A program made the translations under genes and the position numbers. A DNA stretch of 5,586 nucleotides from Candidatus Bathyarchaeota archaeon (GTDB taxonomy: Archaea; Thermoproteota; Bathyarchaeia; Bathyarchaeales; Bathyarchaeaceae), in contig JACUTO010000102.1 of the NCBI GenBank assembly GCA_014859755.1, positions 1-5,586 of the forward strand, in the 5' to 3' direction. Of the stretch, positions 5,133 through 5,586 are shown one piece after another (positions within the stretch are counted from its first letter, which is position 1; each line of letters begins with the position of its first letter). The notes beneath the pieces were generated by a model. That model was not told the origin of the DNA and ran no database searches. It saw only the letters and a program-made list of their open reading frames with translations.

Positions 5133-5586
5133 ATGACTAAATTGAAAATCAAACGAAGCATCATTGCACGCTTAATACCTAGATTAACTTCTCTAACTAA
5201 AAAGGGTCCATCAGGATGGATGGTGATCCTCGGAATAGTAATAGTCTCAGTGCTGGTCATTATGACAGCCATTGCCCCTTGGATAACACCACATGATCCA
5301 ATCAAAACAAGTGTAGGCCCGATAAGAGATCCCCCCAGTTCACAGTTTCCCATGGGCACAAACCATCTCGGTCAAGATATGCTAAGCAGAATTTTATGCG
5401 GTGGATCACTCATGCTTCAAGTTTCTACCCTTTCGGTTCTTGTCTGCTTTATTATAGGCGTTCCTATTGGGCTCTTCTCATCCTACGTTGGGGGCATCTT
5501 CGATAGAGCATGTTCCCTAGTGATAGATGCTATTTACGCATTTCCAGGTTTGGTCATTGCAATCGCCATATCTGCCATGTTAGGTC
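5133..5586 (+). CDS. ABC transporter permease, DppC/OppC type, 3' end beyond the right edge
   Basis: Second channel-forming permease of the importer; the window holds 151 codons of a protein usually about 280-320 aa. A cytoplasmic basic N-terminus leads into a first hydrophobic segment (about 29-50) ending in IAPWITPHDP (47-56). The extracellular loop carries the family signature FPMGTNHLGQDMLSRILCGG (72-91), matching the usual hPLGTDxLGRDxLSR pattern with Gln for Arg. Two further hydrophobic segments follow (about 97-117 and 128-149). The EAA loop for ATPase contact is off the edge. It starts 13 bases after the DppB-type stop, with GAGG ahead of it. Together with the binding protein and first permease it defines a standard gene order; DppD/DppF-type ATPases are expected next, which is inference. 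Confidence 0.95.
   Translation, partial: MTKLKIKRSIIARLIPRLTSLTKKGPSGWMVILGIVIVSVLVIMTAIAPWITPHDPIKTSVGPIRDPPSSQFPMGTNHLGQDMLSRILCGGSLMLQVSTLSVLVCFIIGVPIGLFSSYVGGIFDRACSLVIDAIYAFPGLVIAIAISAMLG

Overview
The window looks archaeal. Candidate promoters are AT-rich TATA-like boxes with purine-rich BRE-like flanks, Shine-Dalgarno sequences are weak or absent, a T-rich tract follows a stop codon, and the DNA polymerase is an archaeal-style DinB/Dpo4 type. The secreted substrate-binding protein carries many N-glycosylation sequons. The mix of features would fit an uncultured lineage of the Bathyarchaeia or related TACK type, but this placement is inference; no marker gene here fixes it.

Left part, minus strand (about 1-1860, read right to left): a Y-family DNA polymerase locus invaded by a LAGLIDADG homing endonuclease gene. 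In transcription order it has a 52-codon N-terminal stub of dinB (1749-1591), a 317-aa two-motif LAGLIDADG endonuclease (1557-604), and a second, complete dinB start (607 to beyond the left edge). The second start overlaps the endonuclease stop in an ATGA. The stub stops right after the conserved RGVVS motif. The second copy repeats the same N-terminus at about 78% amino-acid identity (35/45) and then continues as a normal polymerase. This is neither an intein nor an obvious intron. It looks like a homing element that brings a replacement 5' end of its host gene, displaces the native 5' end and leaves a working hybrid. It resembles, in mirror image, fungal mitochondrial homing endonuclease genes that bring a replacement 3' end. 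This is the most interesting object in the window.

Middle (1750-2171): intergenic DNA with a possible 40-codon minus-strand ORF, a GC-rich hairpin, candidate promoters in both directions and an 11-bp direct repeat whose second copy abuts the TATA box of the transporter operon.

Right part, plus strand (2172-5586): the start of an oligopeptide/dipeptide-type ABC importer operon. It holds a secreted family 5 substrate-binding protein, a DppB-type permease that is unusually long because of an internal insertion with two extra hydrophobic segments, and a DppC-type permease cut by the right edge. The ATPase genes (DppD/DppF type) are expected just beyond. The binding protein captures the ligand outside the cell and the two permeases form the membrane channel. 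The ligand cannot be told from sequence: family 5 proteins bind peptides, sugars, nickel and other solutes.
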